NCBI RefSeq assembly: GCF_025631005.1
Contig: NZ_JAOTPL010000011.1
Coordinates: forward strand, 57,922-121,921
Source of the DNA: Haoranjiania flava
Lineage (GTDB): Bacteria; Bacteroidota; Bacteroidia; Chitinophagales; Chitinophagaceae
Direction of reading: 5' to 3'
Length of the DNA stretch: 64,000 bases
This document shows, in pieces, positions 17,893-26,192 of this stretch. Below the pieces are notes generated by a model, which saw only the letters and a program-made list of their open reading frames with translations, had not been told where the DNA came from and did no database searches. Made by a program: the position numbers and the translations under genes. Numbering within the stretch: position 1 is the first letter of the stretch; each line of letters starts with the position of its first letter.

Positions 17893-19029
17893 ATGACTAA
17901 AGAAGTTTATAGCAGTGCAGATGAATTAGTGGCATCCCAGCAGGATGGTGATTTAAAATCAATCGGTGAGAAAGTTTTATCAGCCCAACGTATTACACCT
18001 GAAGAAGGTGTTGTGCTTTTCGAAAAAGGCTCTTTAGGGTTTGTGGGTGCGCTGGCTAACTACCTCCGCGAGAAAAAGCTGGGAAACAAAGCTTATTTCA
18101 ACAGGAACTTTCACATAGAACCTACCAATGTCTGCATTTTTACCTGCGATTTCTGCGCTTACTCACGCCGCTACAAACATCGTGAAGAAGGCTGGGAACT
18201 CAGCGAAGAACAGATGATGCATATTGTAAAAAGCTACGACGGCCAACCGGTAACGGAGGTGCACATCGTAGGTGGCGTACACCCGAAACTGAACCTTCCT
18301 TTCTTTATTGAACTGATCAAAAAGATCAAAGCCCACCGCCCGGAGCTGCATATCAAGGGCTATACCGCGGTTGAACTGGATTATATGTTCCGCAAAGCAA
18401 AAGTAACTCCTGAAGAGGGCCTGAAACTATTGCAGGATGCGGGTTTGCAGTCATTGCCCGGAGGAGGTGCAGAAATTTTCAATAAAGAAGTACGCAATAA
18501 GATCTGTGCCGATAAAGTAGATGCGGAAGGCTGGCTGAATATCCACCGCGCGGCGCATAACCTAGGCATGCACTCCAATGCCACCATTTTATACGGCCAT
18601 ATAGAATCGTTTGCCGACCGTATTGAACATATGGACATGTTGCGGCAGTTGCAGGATGAAACCAGAGGCTTCAACACTTTTATTCCTTTAAAATTCCGCA
18701 ACCAGAACAACGACATGAGCCACATACCGGAAGTGTCGGTGATTGAAGATATGCGCATGTACGCTATCTCTAAAATTTACCTCGACAACTTCCCGCACTT
18801 AAAAGCCTATTGGCCAATGCTGGGCAGGCAGAACGCACAACTGGCTTTGAGCTTTGGAGTCGATGACCTGGACGGCACTATCGACGATACTACAAAGATA
18901 TATTCTATGGCAGGCAGCGAGGAACAGAACCCTTCCATGTCTACCGAAGACCTGGTGAATATGATACGACAGGCAGGAAGGCAACCCGTTGAAAGAGATA
19001 CTTTGTACAACGAAATAAAGGTTTATTGA
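17893..19029 (+). CDS. mqnE: Aminofutalosine synthase (radical SAM), futalosine menaquinone pathway
   Basis: Converts 3-[(1-carboxyvinyl)oxy]benzoate and SAM into aminofutalosine, an early step of the alternative menaquinone pathway. The radical-SAM cluster motif is CIFTCDFCAYSRR (Cys-x3-Cys-x2-Cys), preceded by FHIEPTNV. EVHIVGGVHP, GYTAVELDY and LPGGGAEIF are MqnE/CofH signatures; FNTFIPLKFRNQNN and HLKAYWPMLG follow. Length about 378 residues. ATG 17893 (ATGACTAAAGAAG, preceded by AAGGA) is preferred because a -7 box covers the upstream ATG at 17863, but 17863 cannot be excluded. Repeat zone C ends just upstream; asnS follows in the same direction. Confidence 0.9.
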   Translation: MTKEVYSSADELVASQQDGDLKSIGEKVLSAQRITPEEGVVLFEKGSLGFVGALANYLREKKLGNKAYFNRNFHIEPTNVCIFTCDFCAYSRRYKHREEGWELSEEQMMHIVKSYDGQPVTEVHIVGGVHPKLNLPFFIELIKKIKAHRPELHIKGYTAVELDYMFRKAKVTPEEGLKLLQDAGLQSLPGGGAEIFNKEVRNKICADKVDAEGWLNIHRAAHNLGMHSNATILYGHIESFADRIEHMDMLRQLQDETRGFNTFIPLKFRNQNNDMSHIPEVSVIEDMRMYAISKIYLDNFPHLKAYWPMLGRQNAQLALSFGVDDLDGTIDDTTKIYSMAGSEEQNPSMSTEDLVNMIRQAGRQPVERDTLYNEIKVY

Positions 19030-19033
19030 TTTT

Positions 19034-19127
19034 AAATTACAGTTACAGATTACAGATTACAGATTACAGATTGCAAATTTCAAATTACAGATTACAAATC
19101 ATAATTCACAAATTATAATTCACCACC
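19034..19127 (+). repeat. Low-complexity ATTACAGATT leader before asnS
   Basis: At least four near-tandem ACAGATTACAGATT-type words, followed by AATTCACAAATTATAATTCACC, run up to the GTG start of asnS. Similar wording precedes eda at 56100-56290. Confidence 0.55.
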
Positions 19128-20564
19128 GTGTTTAACAAAAGAACGAGAATAAAAGAGCTTTTAAAAGGCGACAAGATAGGAGAGGAAGTAACTGCAATGG
19201 GCTGGGTGCGTACATTCCGCAACAACCAGTTTATCGCTATCAATGATGGCAGCTGCAATGCGAACCTGCAGGCAGTTGTAGAACTGGGTACACAAAACGA
19301 AGAAACCCTCAAGCGCATCACCACCAGCGCATCTGTGAAAGTTACGGGTGAGCTTATAGCATCTTTGGGCAAAGGGCAGCAGGTAGAATTAAAGGTAAAA
19401 ACCCTGGAAATTCTCGGCGACAGCGACCCGGAGAAATATCCCTTACAACCCAAAAAGCACAGCCTGGAATTTTTAAGAGAACATGCGCACCTGCGTTTCA
19501 GGACCAATACATTCGGATCGGTTTTCCGGGTACGCCATGCATTGGCATTTGCGACTCATAAGTTTTTTAATGATAAAGGTTTTCTTTACCTGCATACGCC
19601 CATCATCACCTCCAGCGATGCAGAAGGCGCCGGAGAAATGTTCCGGGTAACAACGCTTGACCTGGAAAACCTCCCCAGAACGCAAGATGGTAAAATAAAT
19701 TTTGCAGAAGATTTCTTCGGAAAGTCAACAAACCTCACGGTTTCAGGGCAGCTGGAAGGCGAGCTTGGCGCAACGGCATTCTCTGATATTTACACTTTCG
19801 GCCCTACATTCAGGGCAGAAAATTCCAATACTACCCGCCACCTGGCCGAGTTCTGGATGATAGAGCCCGAGATGGCTTTTTACGATATTGAAGACAACAT
19901 GGACCTGGCGGAAGAGTTTATCAAGTACCTGATCAGCTATGTGTTTGAGCACAACCACGAAGATCTGCAATTCCTGGAAAGCCGCCTGAAAGAAGAAGAA
20001 AAATCATTGCCCCAGGATAAACGCAGTGAGTTTGGGCTGATAGAAAAATTACAGTTTGTGCTGGAGAATCCGTTCGAACGCATCACATATACCGAAGCGA
20101 TAGATATACTGATGGCTTCGCCAATGTACAAGAAAAAGAAATTTAAGTTTGAGGTGAAGTGGGGTATTGACCTGCAAAGTGAGCATGAACGCTACCTGGT
20201 AGAAAAACATTTCAGGAAACCGGTGATTGTTACAGGCTATCCGAAAGAGATCAAAGCATTTTACATGCGCCAGAACGATGATGGCAAAACAGTTGCTGCG
20301 ATGGATATCCTGGCGCCGGGGATCGGCGAAATTGTTGGCGGCTCGCAGCGAGAGGAGCGCCTGGAAGTATTGCTCAACAGGATGCAGGAGATGAATATTC
20401 CAGCCCGGGAAATGGATTTTTACCTGGATACGCGCCGCTTCGGCACGGTGCCGCATGCGGGCTTTGGCCTTGGTTTTGAAAGAATGGTATTGTTCGTGAC
20501 GGGGATGACAAATATCCGCGATGTGATTGCGTTTGCAAGAACGCCGGATAATTGTGAATTTTAA
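19128..20564 (+). CDS. asnS: Asparaginyl-tRNA synthetase
   Basis: Class IIb aminoacyl-tRNA synthetase charging tRNA-Asn. The N-terminal OB-fold anticodon domain spans roughly residues 15-100 (GWVRTFRNNQFIAINDGS). Catalytic motif 2 is FRAENSNTTRHLAEFWMIE, and motif 3 is GFGLGFERMVLF near the C-terminus. The 478-residue length fits bacterial AsnRS, and the ending PDNCEF resembles the typical PGxxxF end. The start is GTG at 19128, confirmed by the position of the OB-fold; no better ATG lies upstream. Housekeeping; followed by tRNA-Phe. Confidence 0.95.
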   Translation: MFNKRTRIKELLKGDKIGEEVTAMGWVRTFRNNQFIAINDGSCNANLQAVVELGTQNEETLKRITTSASVKVTGELIASLGKGQQVELKVKTLEILGDSDPEKYPLQPKKHSLEFLREHAHLRFRTNTFGSVFRVRHALAFATHKFFNDKGFLYLHTPIITSSDAEGAGEMFRVTTLDLENLPRTQDGKINFAEDFFGKSTNLTVSGQLEGELGATAFSDIYTFGPTFRAENSNTTRHLAEFWMIEPEMAFYDIEDNMDLAEEFIKYLISYVFEHNHEDLQFLESRLKEEEKSLPQDKRSEFGLIEKLQFVLENPFERITYTEAIDILMASPMYKKKKFKFEVKWGIDLQSEHERYLVEKHFRKPVIVTGYPKEIKAFYMRQNDDGKTVAAMDILAPGIGEIVGGSQREERLEVLLNRMQEMNIPAREMDFYLDTRRFGTVPHAGFGLGFERMVLFVTGMTNIRDVIAFARTPDNCEF

Positions 20565-20606
20565 TAATTTTGTTGGCAAAAAACTTTTTTATTCGCAAAA
20601 ATGATT

Positions 20607-20614
20607 TATTTTTG
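20607..20614 (+). promoter_or_regulatory. -7 box (TATTTTTG) of the tRNA-Phe gene
   Basis: TAnnTTTG match 19 bases upstream of the mature tRNA 5' end; the -33 region is only T-rich. Confidence 0.5.
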
Positions 20615-20633
20615 CAGTCCTTTAACGGGAAAT

Positions 20634-20706
20634 GGTGCGATAGCTCAGTTGGTAGAGCAATGGACTGAAAATCCATGTGTCGGCGGTTCGATCCCGCCTC
20701 ACACCA
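20634..20706 (+). tRNA. tRNA-Phe (anticodon GAA)
   Basis: Cloverleaf readable by eye: D arm GCTC/GAGC, anticodon stem ATGGA/TCCAT with loop CTGAAAA, T arm GGCGG/CCGCC with loop TTCGATC. The acceptor stem GGTGCGA/TCACACC pairs except for one C-A mismatch at position 5-68. CCA is not encoded (discriminator A followed by CAAA). 73 bases. Confidence 0.93.
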
Positions 20707-20710
20707 CAAA

Positions 20711-20742
20711 AGCCGGAATTCTTATAGTTCCGGCTTTTTTTA
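20711..20742 (+). terminator. Rho-independent terminator after tRNA-Phe
   Basis: Perfect 8-bp stem AGCCGGAA/TTCCGGCT (20711-20718 with 20728-20735), 9-base loop, then a run of T to 20742. Confidence 0.85.
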
Positions 20743-21046
20743 TGCATTAATATTGGTAAATATTGAGAGGTATTGATGCAGACCTCAACCTCAACATAAT
20801 GCCAAAAAATAATCAGGCATTCGCCGCTGTTTTATAACTTCTATTGGCTCAAGGAACTAAATCGTGATAATTAGGAACAAATTACTCCAGAAGCTCGTAC
20901 TTTGGCTGATACACCCGATGAATTTTCAATTGACCGGAATATACGTGCGCATTTACGAGTAAATGTTTCAGGGCGCCCCGGTCTACGATAGCTGGGCGGA
21001 GTAATCATGCATTGCTGATTTTTGCTAAAATTTGTAGCAAAACTTG
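20743..21046. other. Intergenic stretch with an orphan reading-frame fragment
   Basis: At about 20877-20993 a stop-flanked stretch of 38 codons reads EQITPEARTLADTPDEFSI and ends VNVSGRPGLR. It has protein-like composition but no start codon, so it may be a gene remnant. Nothing else is seen before the DUF763 promoter. Confidence 0.3.
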
Positions 21047-21054
21047 TAACTTTG
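21047..21054 (+). promoter_or_regulatory. -7 box (TAACTTTG) abutting the DUF763 start codon
   Basis: TAnnTTTG match ending 4 bases before ATG 21059, with TTTTTG about 22 bases upstream. If used, transcription would begin at or next to the start codon, giving a leaderless message. Confidence 0.55.
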
Positions 21055-21058
21055 TACA

Positions 21059-22273
21059 ATGAAACGAAGCGGAACTGCAGACCTTCCTCTACATTACGGC
21101 TATGTACCCAAATGGCTTTCCGACCGTATGGCCAAGCTTGGGCTGGCTATTACAGAAGCTGTATTGTCGGAATATGGAAAGAATGAAATGCTGCGCCGCT
21201 TATCTGATCCCTTCTGGTTCCAGAGCTTTGGCGCGGTCATGGGCATGGACTGGCATTCTTCCGGCATCACAACTTCAGTGATGGGTGCGCTGAAACGCGC
21301 TGTGAATCCGCATTTCAGGGAATTGGGCATATATATTTGCGGCGGCAAGGGGAAATATTCTACCGAAACGCCGGCAGAACTTTTACGGCTGAGCGACATT
21401 TCAGGCCTGAATGGTAATGAGTTGGTGAGGTGCAGCAAGCTGAGCGCTAAAGTAGATAACACTGCCGTGCAGGACGGGTTTCAATTGTATACACACAACT
21501 TTATCGTGAGCAATACAGGCGAGTGGACCGTGATACAGCAGGGCATGCGCATCGGCGATAAGACTGCACGCCGCTACCACTGGCATTCTGCCGGTATTCG
21601 ATCTTTTACCGAAGAGCCGCACACAGGCATCTGTGGTTTGAACCAGGGATACATCCTGAACCTTACAGCGAAAGATGCTGCGCCCGCAAAGCAAGGCATT
21701 ATGCAGCTTTCAAAAGAAAAGCCCGATCAATGGCTGGATGATTATCAGCGGCTGATAATGCCATCGCACCATGAAGTACACGCCAAAGATGTTAACCTGA
21801 AAAGATTAGGTTCAGTGCTCTGGCTGGCACATGAACAACAACCTGAAAACTTTGAAGAATTGCTGTTGTTGCAGGGTATAGGGCCGCGCACGATACAATC
21901 TCTCTCTTTGGTCAGCGAAGTGATACATGGCACCCCATCAAGATTTGAGGATCCGGCGCGCTTTTCCTTTGCACACGGTGGAAAAGATGGTCACCCGTTT
22001 CCCGTGCCGGTAAAGACCTATGATGAAACTATCGCTGTTTTGCAGCATGCAGTATATAAAGCTAAATTAGGCAACACTGATAAAAGTGAAGCTTTAAAGA
22101 AATTGCATACCATTGCAGAAAATGCTGAAAAGAATTTTACTCCTAACAACAATTTTGCTGAACTGATAGCCAAGGAAAGAAACGATAGCTGGAAGTATGG
22201 CGGCAAAACGGTTTTCGGTGATGCAAAGCCTCCCAGGCATCGTTCTAAGGGTGTGCAGTTGCGTTTGTTTTAA
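21059..22273 (+). CDS. DUF763 domain-containing protein
   Basis: Uncharacterised family shared by archaea and bacteria. The N-terminus MKRSGTADLPLHYGYVPKWL is the family's hallmark and fixes the start at 21059. A helix-hairpin-helix-like LLLLQGIGPRTIQSLSLVSE (about residues 266-285) suggests nucleic-acid contact. VIHGTPSRFEDPARFSFAHGGKDGHPFPV is another conserved block. Length 404. It appears to be monocistronic: tRNA-Phe and its terminator lie upstream, a convergent gene downstream. A -7 promoter box sits 4 bases before the ATG, so the mRNA may be leaderless. Function unknown. Confidence 0.85.
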   Translation: MKRSGTADLPLHYGYVPKWLSDRMAKLGLAITEAVLSEYGKNEMLRRLSDPFWFQSFGAVMGMDWHSSGITTSVMGALKRAVNPHFRELGIYICGGKGKYSTETPAELLRLSDISGLNGNELVRCSKLSAKVDNTAVQDGFQLYTHNFIVSNTGEWTVIQQGMRIGDKTARRYHWHSAGIRSFTEEPHTGICGLNQGYILNLTAKDAAPAKQGIMQLSKEKPDQWLDDYQRLIMPSHHEVHAKDVNLKRLGSVLWLAHEQQPENFEELLLLQGIGPRTIQSLSLVSEVIHGTPSRFEDPARFSFAHGGKDGHPFPVPVKTYDETIAVLQHAVYKAKLGNTDKSEALKKLHTIAENAEKNFTPNNNFAELIAKERNDSWKYGGKTVFGDAKPPRHRSKGVQLRLF

Positions 22274-22279
22274 TAGTAT

Positions 22280-22480
22280 TTATTCATCCAATTTTTCATA
22301 AGCGAAATTCGGCTTGATGTACTGGTTTAAATACTTGCCTTTGGAAAAAGCATTTTTAAAATCCTGGAAAACAGCCGCCGGCACCTTGAGGTATTTATAC
22401 ACCGATCCCGAAACGTAGACGATGGTAAGTGTCTCCTTCTCCGCATTGTAATGATAAGATTTTATAACGGTTGAGGGCAT
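22280..22480 (-). CDS. KTSC domain protein
   Basis: Small 66-residue protein. MPSTVIKSYHYNAEKETLTI followed by YVSGSVYKYLKVP is the KTSC pattern (here SYHY, then the G-x-x-Y-x-Y turn), and the end has FQDFKNAFSKGKYLNQYIK. These small domains occur alone or fused to nucleases; the function is not established. The start ATG at 22480 is chosen because the open frame upstream only reads into the tandem repeat array. It converges with the DUF763 gene, with 6 bases between the stops. Confidence 0.75.
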   Translation of the reverse strand: MPSTVIKSYHYNAEKETLTIVYVSGSVYKYLKVPAAVFQDFKNAFSKGKYLNQYIKPNFAYEKLDE

Positions 22481-22511
22481 AGCTGATGCGTTGCAAAAAC
22501 CTTTCCAGTTT

Positions 22512-23282
22512 GGTTCTGGCTCCCTCTCTTGAATAGAGATCGTGGTCTGAAGGCGATGGAAAAAATCCGTGCCGAAGACATCAAGAATAACGGAATAAGA
22601 CCTCTTTGAACTCTGGGCACAAGTGGACACTTGCGGCAGCTTCGTTGGTTCCGGCTCCCTCTCTTGAATAAAGATTCGTCGCCTGGAGGCGATATAAAAG
22701 AAATCCGTGCCGAAGACAGCAAGATAACGGAATAAAACCTCTTTGAACTCCGGGCACAAGTGGACACTTGCGCCGGCTTCGTTGGTTCTGGCTTTCTCTC
22801 CTTGAATAGAGATCGCCGCTTGGACGCGAAAGGAAATCCGTGCCGAAGACATCAAGAATAACGGAATAAGACCTCTTTGAACTCCTGGCACAAGTGGACA
22901 CTTGCGCCGGCTTCGTTATTTCTGGCTCCCTCTCTTGAATAAAGATTCGTCGCCTGGAGGCGATATAAAAGAAATCCGTGCCGAAGACAGCAAGATAACG
23001 GAATAAGACCTCTTTGAACTCCGGGCACAAGTGGACACTTGCGCCGGCTTCGTTGGTTCTGGCTCCCTCTCTTGAATAAAGATTCGTCGCCTGGAGGCGA
23101 TATAAAAGAAATCCGTGCCGAAGACAGCACGAATAACGCGAATAAGACTTCTTTTAACTCCGGGCACAAGTGGACACTTGCACCAGCTTCGTTGGTTTTT
23201 GGCTTTCTCTCCTTGAATAGAGTCCGTTCGCTTGGAGGCGATGGAAAGAAAATCTGTGGCGAAGACAGCACGAGTAACGGGA
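22512..23282. repeat. Tandem array of about 136 bp units (5.6 copies)
   Basis: Unit starts (GGTTCTGGC) recur near 22512, 22647, 22784, 22919, 23055 and 23194, a spacing of 135-139. Each unit has GTGCCGAAGACA, a near-palindrome around AAGTGGACACTT, and, in several, CGCCTGGAGGCG, both able to form small hairpins. The unit length is not a multiple of 3, and several overlapping frames are open on the minus strand, so it is not coding. It separates the KTSC gene from the P-ATPase locus. Confidence 0.85.
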
Positions 23283-23435
23283 TTTATTGTAACTCCATAA
23301 CTCCATAACTTCATCACTCCATCACTCCATCACTTCGTAACTTCATCACTCCATCACATCAACACCTAAACTCCTCCACAAATCCACACCTCCTTTTCAT
23401 TACATTTTTTTGGCAGGGCTGTATGAGCTTTGCTA
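23283..23435. repeat. Short-word repeat ACTCCATCACTTC
   Basis: Tandem-like CATCACTCCATCACTCCATCAC words between 23283 and 23365, akin to the edges of repeat zones A-C. No gene. Confidence 0.5.
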
Positions 23436-25515
23436 TTAAAACTGCATCCGCTGTACCCGCACTGCATTCAATATTGCCAACAGTGCAACGCCTACATCGG
23501 CAAAAACAGCCTCCCACATAGTAGCCAGTCCGCCTGCACCCAGCAGCAACACAGCTGCTTTCACCACAAATGCAAGCGCAATATTCTGCCATACTATTTT
23601 CTTTGTTTGCCTGCCGATGTTGATGGCCATAGGTATTTTAGACGGCATATCATCCTGGATCACCACGTCGGCAGTTTCTATGGTAGCGTCGCTGCCAAGC
23701 CCGCCCATGGCAATGCCCGCATCGCTCAACGCTACTACCGGTGCGTCGTTCACTCCGTCGCCTACAAATGCCACTGTTTCATGCCGCGCTTTAATCTCTT
23801 TTAGTTTATTCACTTTGTCTTCAGGTAGCAGGTCGCCATATGCATGGAGAATGCCCAGTTGCCTGGCAACATCCTGTACCACAGCCGATTTGTCGCCGCT
23901 GAGCATGGTTGTTTGAATGCCCATCCGGTTTAGCCTGGCTATAGTTGTGCCTGCATCCTGTTTGATGCTGTCAGCAATGGTCAGGTAGCCTGCAAATTTT
24001 TTATCGTAAGCGATTGCGATTTGCGTGTGTGCTTTGCCGGCAGGGTCTATATCGTAGGGAATATTTTCTTTGTCCAGCAGCCTGAAGTTGCCTGCCAGCA
24101 GCTCTTTACCGTTGATCATTGCTTTTAAACCATAGCCTGGAATTTCTTCCACCTGTTCCAAAGGAATGTGATGATCTATTTCACCCACAAATTCGTGTAT
24201 GGCGGTGGCTACAGGGTGTGTAGATTTGCTTTCCAGGGTATTGACCATCTGCAGCAGTTCCTGCCTGTTAAACCCGGGTTTTATATGGGCTTCCTGAACG
24301 CGGAACAAACCTTCTGTAAGTGTCCCGGTTTTGTCCATTACCACATGTTTTACCCTGGCCATCACATCCAGGAAATTGCCGCCTTTGAATAAAATACCGT
24401 TGCGGCTGGCAGCGCCGATACCGCCGAAATAACCCAATGGTATACTAATGACCAGCGCACACGGGCAACTGATCACCAGGAATATCAGCGCGCGGTAGAG
24501 CCAGTCCCTGAATACATAATTGTCCACAAAAAAATAAGGCAGCAGGCAAATGCCTATGGCTGCAAAAACAACCATAGGTGTATAGATCTTTGCAAACTTG
24601 CGGATGAATAATTCTGTAGGCGCCTTTTGTGCAGTAGCATCCTGTACCAATTGCAGTATCCTGGAAAGCTTTGTATCTGCATAAGCTGTGGTTACTTGTA
24701 CTTCGGAAACATTGTTGAGGTTGATCATGCCTGCCAGCACTGTATCTCCTTTGCGTTTGGTGTCTGGCTGGCTTTCGCCGGTAAGTGCAGCAGTATTAAA
24801 AGTTCCGCTTTTTGAAATAAGATCACCATCAAGCGCCAGCTTTTCCCCGGGCTTCAATTGTACAATATCGCCGATGACTGCATTTGCCGCTTTCATAATT
24901 TTCGGCCGGCCATTGTCTAAAACAGTTACTTCGCTGATCCAGCAGCTTGCTGATATTTCCTTTGGCTCTTCTTACTGCCATTGCCTGGAAAATTTCTCCC
25001 ACACTGTAGAACAGCATCACCGCAACGCCTTCGGGATATTCGCCGATGGCAAATGCGCCAATGGTAGCAATGCTCATCAGCAGGAATTCAGAAAATATTT
25101 CGCCTCTTGCAATACTTTTGAAAGCATCTTTTACTACCGGGAAGCCCACGGGTATATAAGCTGCAATATACCACAGGAGGCATATGCGGTTGTTGAACCA
25201 GACCTGTGGCAGCCAGTTGTCCATCACTATGGCAGCCATCATCAACGCCAAAGACAGTATCGCAGGCAGAAACATTTTTAAATGATTGCCGCCTGTATGA
25301 TGGGCGTGGTCATGATCATCACCATGTTCGTGGCTATGATCGTGTGCGGAAGCAGGTTTCAAAGCTTTATGCTGATGCGTGGCAGTTGCCACGGCCGATG
25401 TATTTACAACCTTGCGGGCTGCTATTCCTTTAGCTGCTTTATCATTCACTTTTTTTTCCTGTGGCGTACAACAAAGTTGGTTGCCATCCTTATCGTAAAT
25501 ATGTTTGTGCATCAT
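23436..25515 (-). pseudogene. Heavy-metal P1B-type ATPase (Zn/Cd/Co class), frameshifted
   Basis: Metal efflux pump of the inner membrane, split into two frames (25515-24829 and 24896-23436). The N-terminus has a CCTP motif and a histidine-rich stretch (HDHSHEHGDDHDHAHH) suited to Zn or Cd. The second part has TGES (ALTGESQPD), the transmembrane CPC motif (SCPCALVISIPLG), the phosphorylation site DKTGTLTEG and the GDGVNDAP hinge. Around 24928-24940 the frame jumps: NISKLLDQRS continues as VTVLDNGRPKIMKAANAV only in the other frame, indicating a small indel. Either the gene is inactivated or this is an assembly error. All catalytic motifs are otherwise intact. Neighbours are an MliC-like lipoprotein and a metal-type TonB receptor pair. 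Confidence 0.85.
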
Positions 25516-25713
25516 CTTATATTGCTTTTGCGCTATACAGCTTAAATATTTTTGGTGAATTATTGATGTATTACTTTACCCTACATTACATATGATCTCA
25601 ACAAGATTTAAAATTAAAGTTTTATAATTAGTTAATATTTATTTCTGCAGAACTTCGTACCTCAAAGAATTTTATTTTTAAATTTTAATAGAAAATACAT
25701 TAGTAAAATACAA

Positions 25714-26125
25714 ATGAAAAAGCAACCTGTAGTAGCCCTTGCCATAACGCTGGTGTTGCTTTCCTGCAATGATCCGTATACTACTGACCTCGCGGATACC
25801 ACCGGTACAACTATCAGCGAGCCCGATAGCGGCAACGCCGGTATCGTAGAAATAGCAGAAGAGACAGTGGTAGTGCCGGGCGACCTTTATGCAAGCAGCC
25901 CGGGGCAACAAATACACGTGCGCTGTTTTTGAAATGGACGGAAAGCGTGTTGCAGGCTTGTTGATAAACGAAGACCCGGGAAAAATGCTGTACCAGGTTG
26001 AGGGGTCTGCATTTGCCAAAGGCGTTGACTATGAGGGCGAACATATAAAATGGCAGGCGAAAGGCAACGAAGGCACCTGGATAGAAAACGGCAAGAGTGA
26101 GAAGTACAAGCTTGTAAACCAATAA
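25714..26125 (+). pseudogene. MliC-like lipoprotein, frameshifted
   Basis: The first frame (25714-25932) starts with a lipoprotein signal, MKKQPVVALAITLVLLSCND, with lipobox Cys at residue 18. The second frame (to 26125) gives NKYTCAVFEMDGKRVAG, then AKGVDYEGEHIKWQAKGNEG, which resembles MliC-type lysozyme inhibitor domains (Tyr-x-Cys start, terminal K-G-x-E block). The frames overlap at 25889-25932, so one indel around 25885-25915 would join them into a protein of about 136 residues. Both the family assignment and the indel are inferred. Such proteins sit in the periplasm or outer membrane and protect against host lysozyme. Confidence 0.55.
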
Positions 26126-26192
26126 CGCTCTATACCGCCACATACAAAACACCACAGTATTTTTTTTAATCAAAGAACCGGTTTTCATTGTA

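Noticed and set aside
22512..23317. Tandem array considered as a CRISPR array or repeat-protein gene
   Set aside because: Units are about 136 bp with no separate spacers; unit length is not divisible by 3, so the open frames cannot encode a continuous repeat protein.
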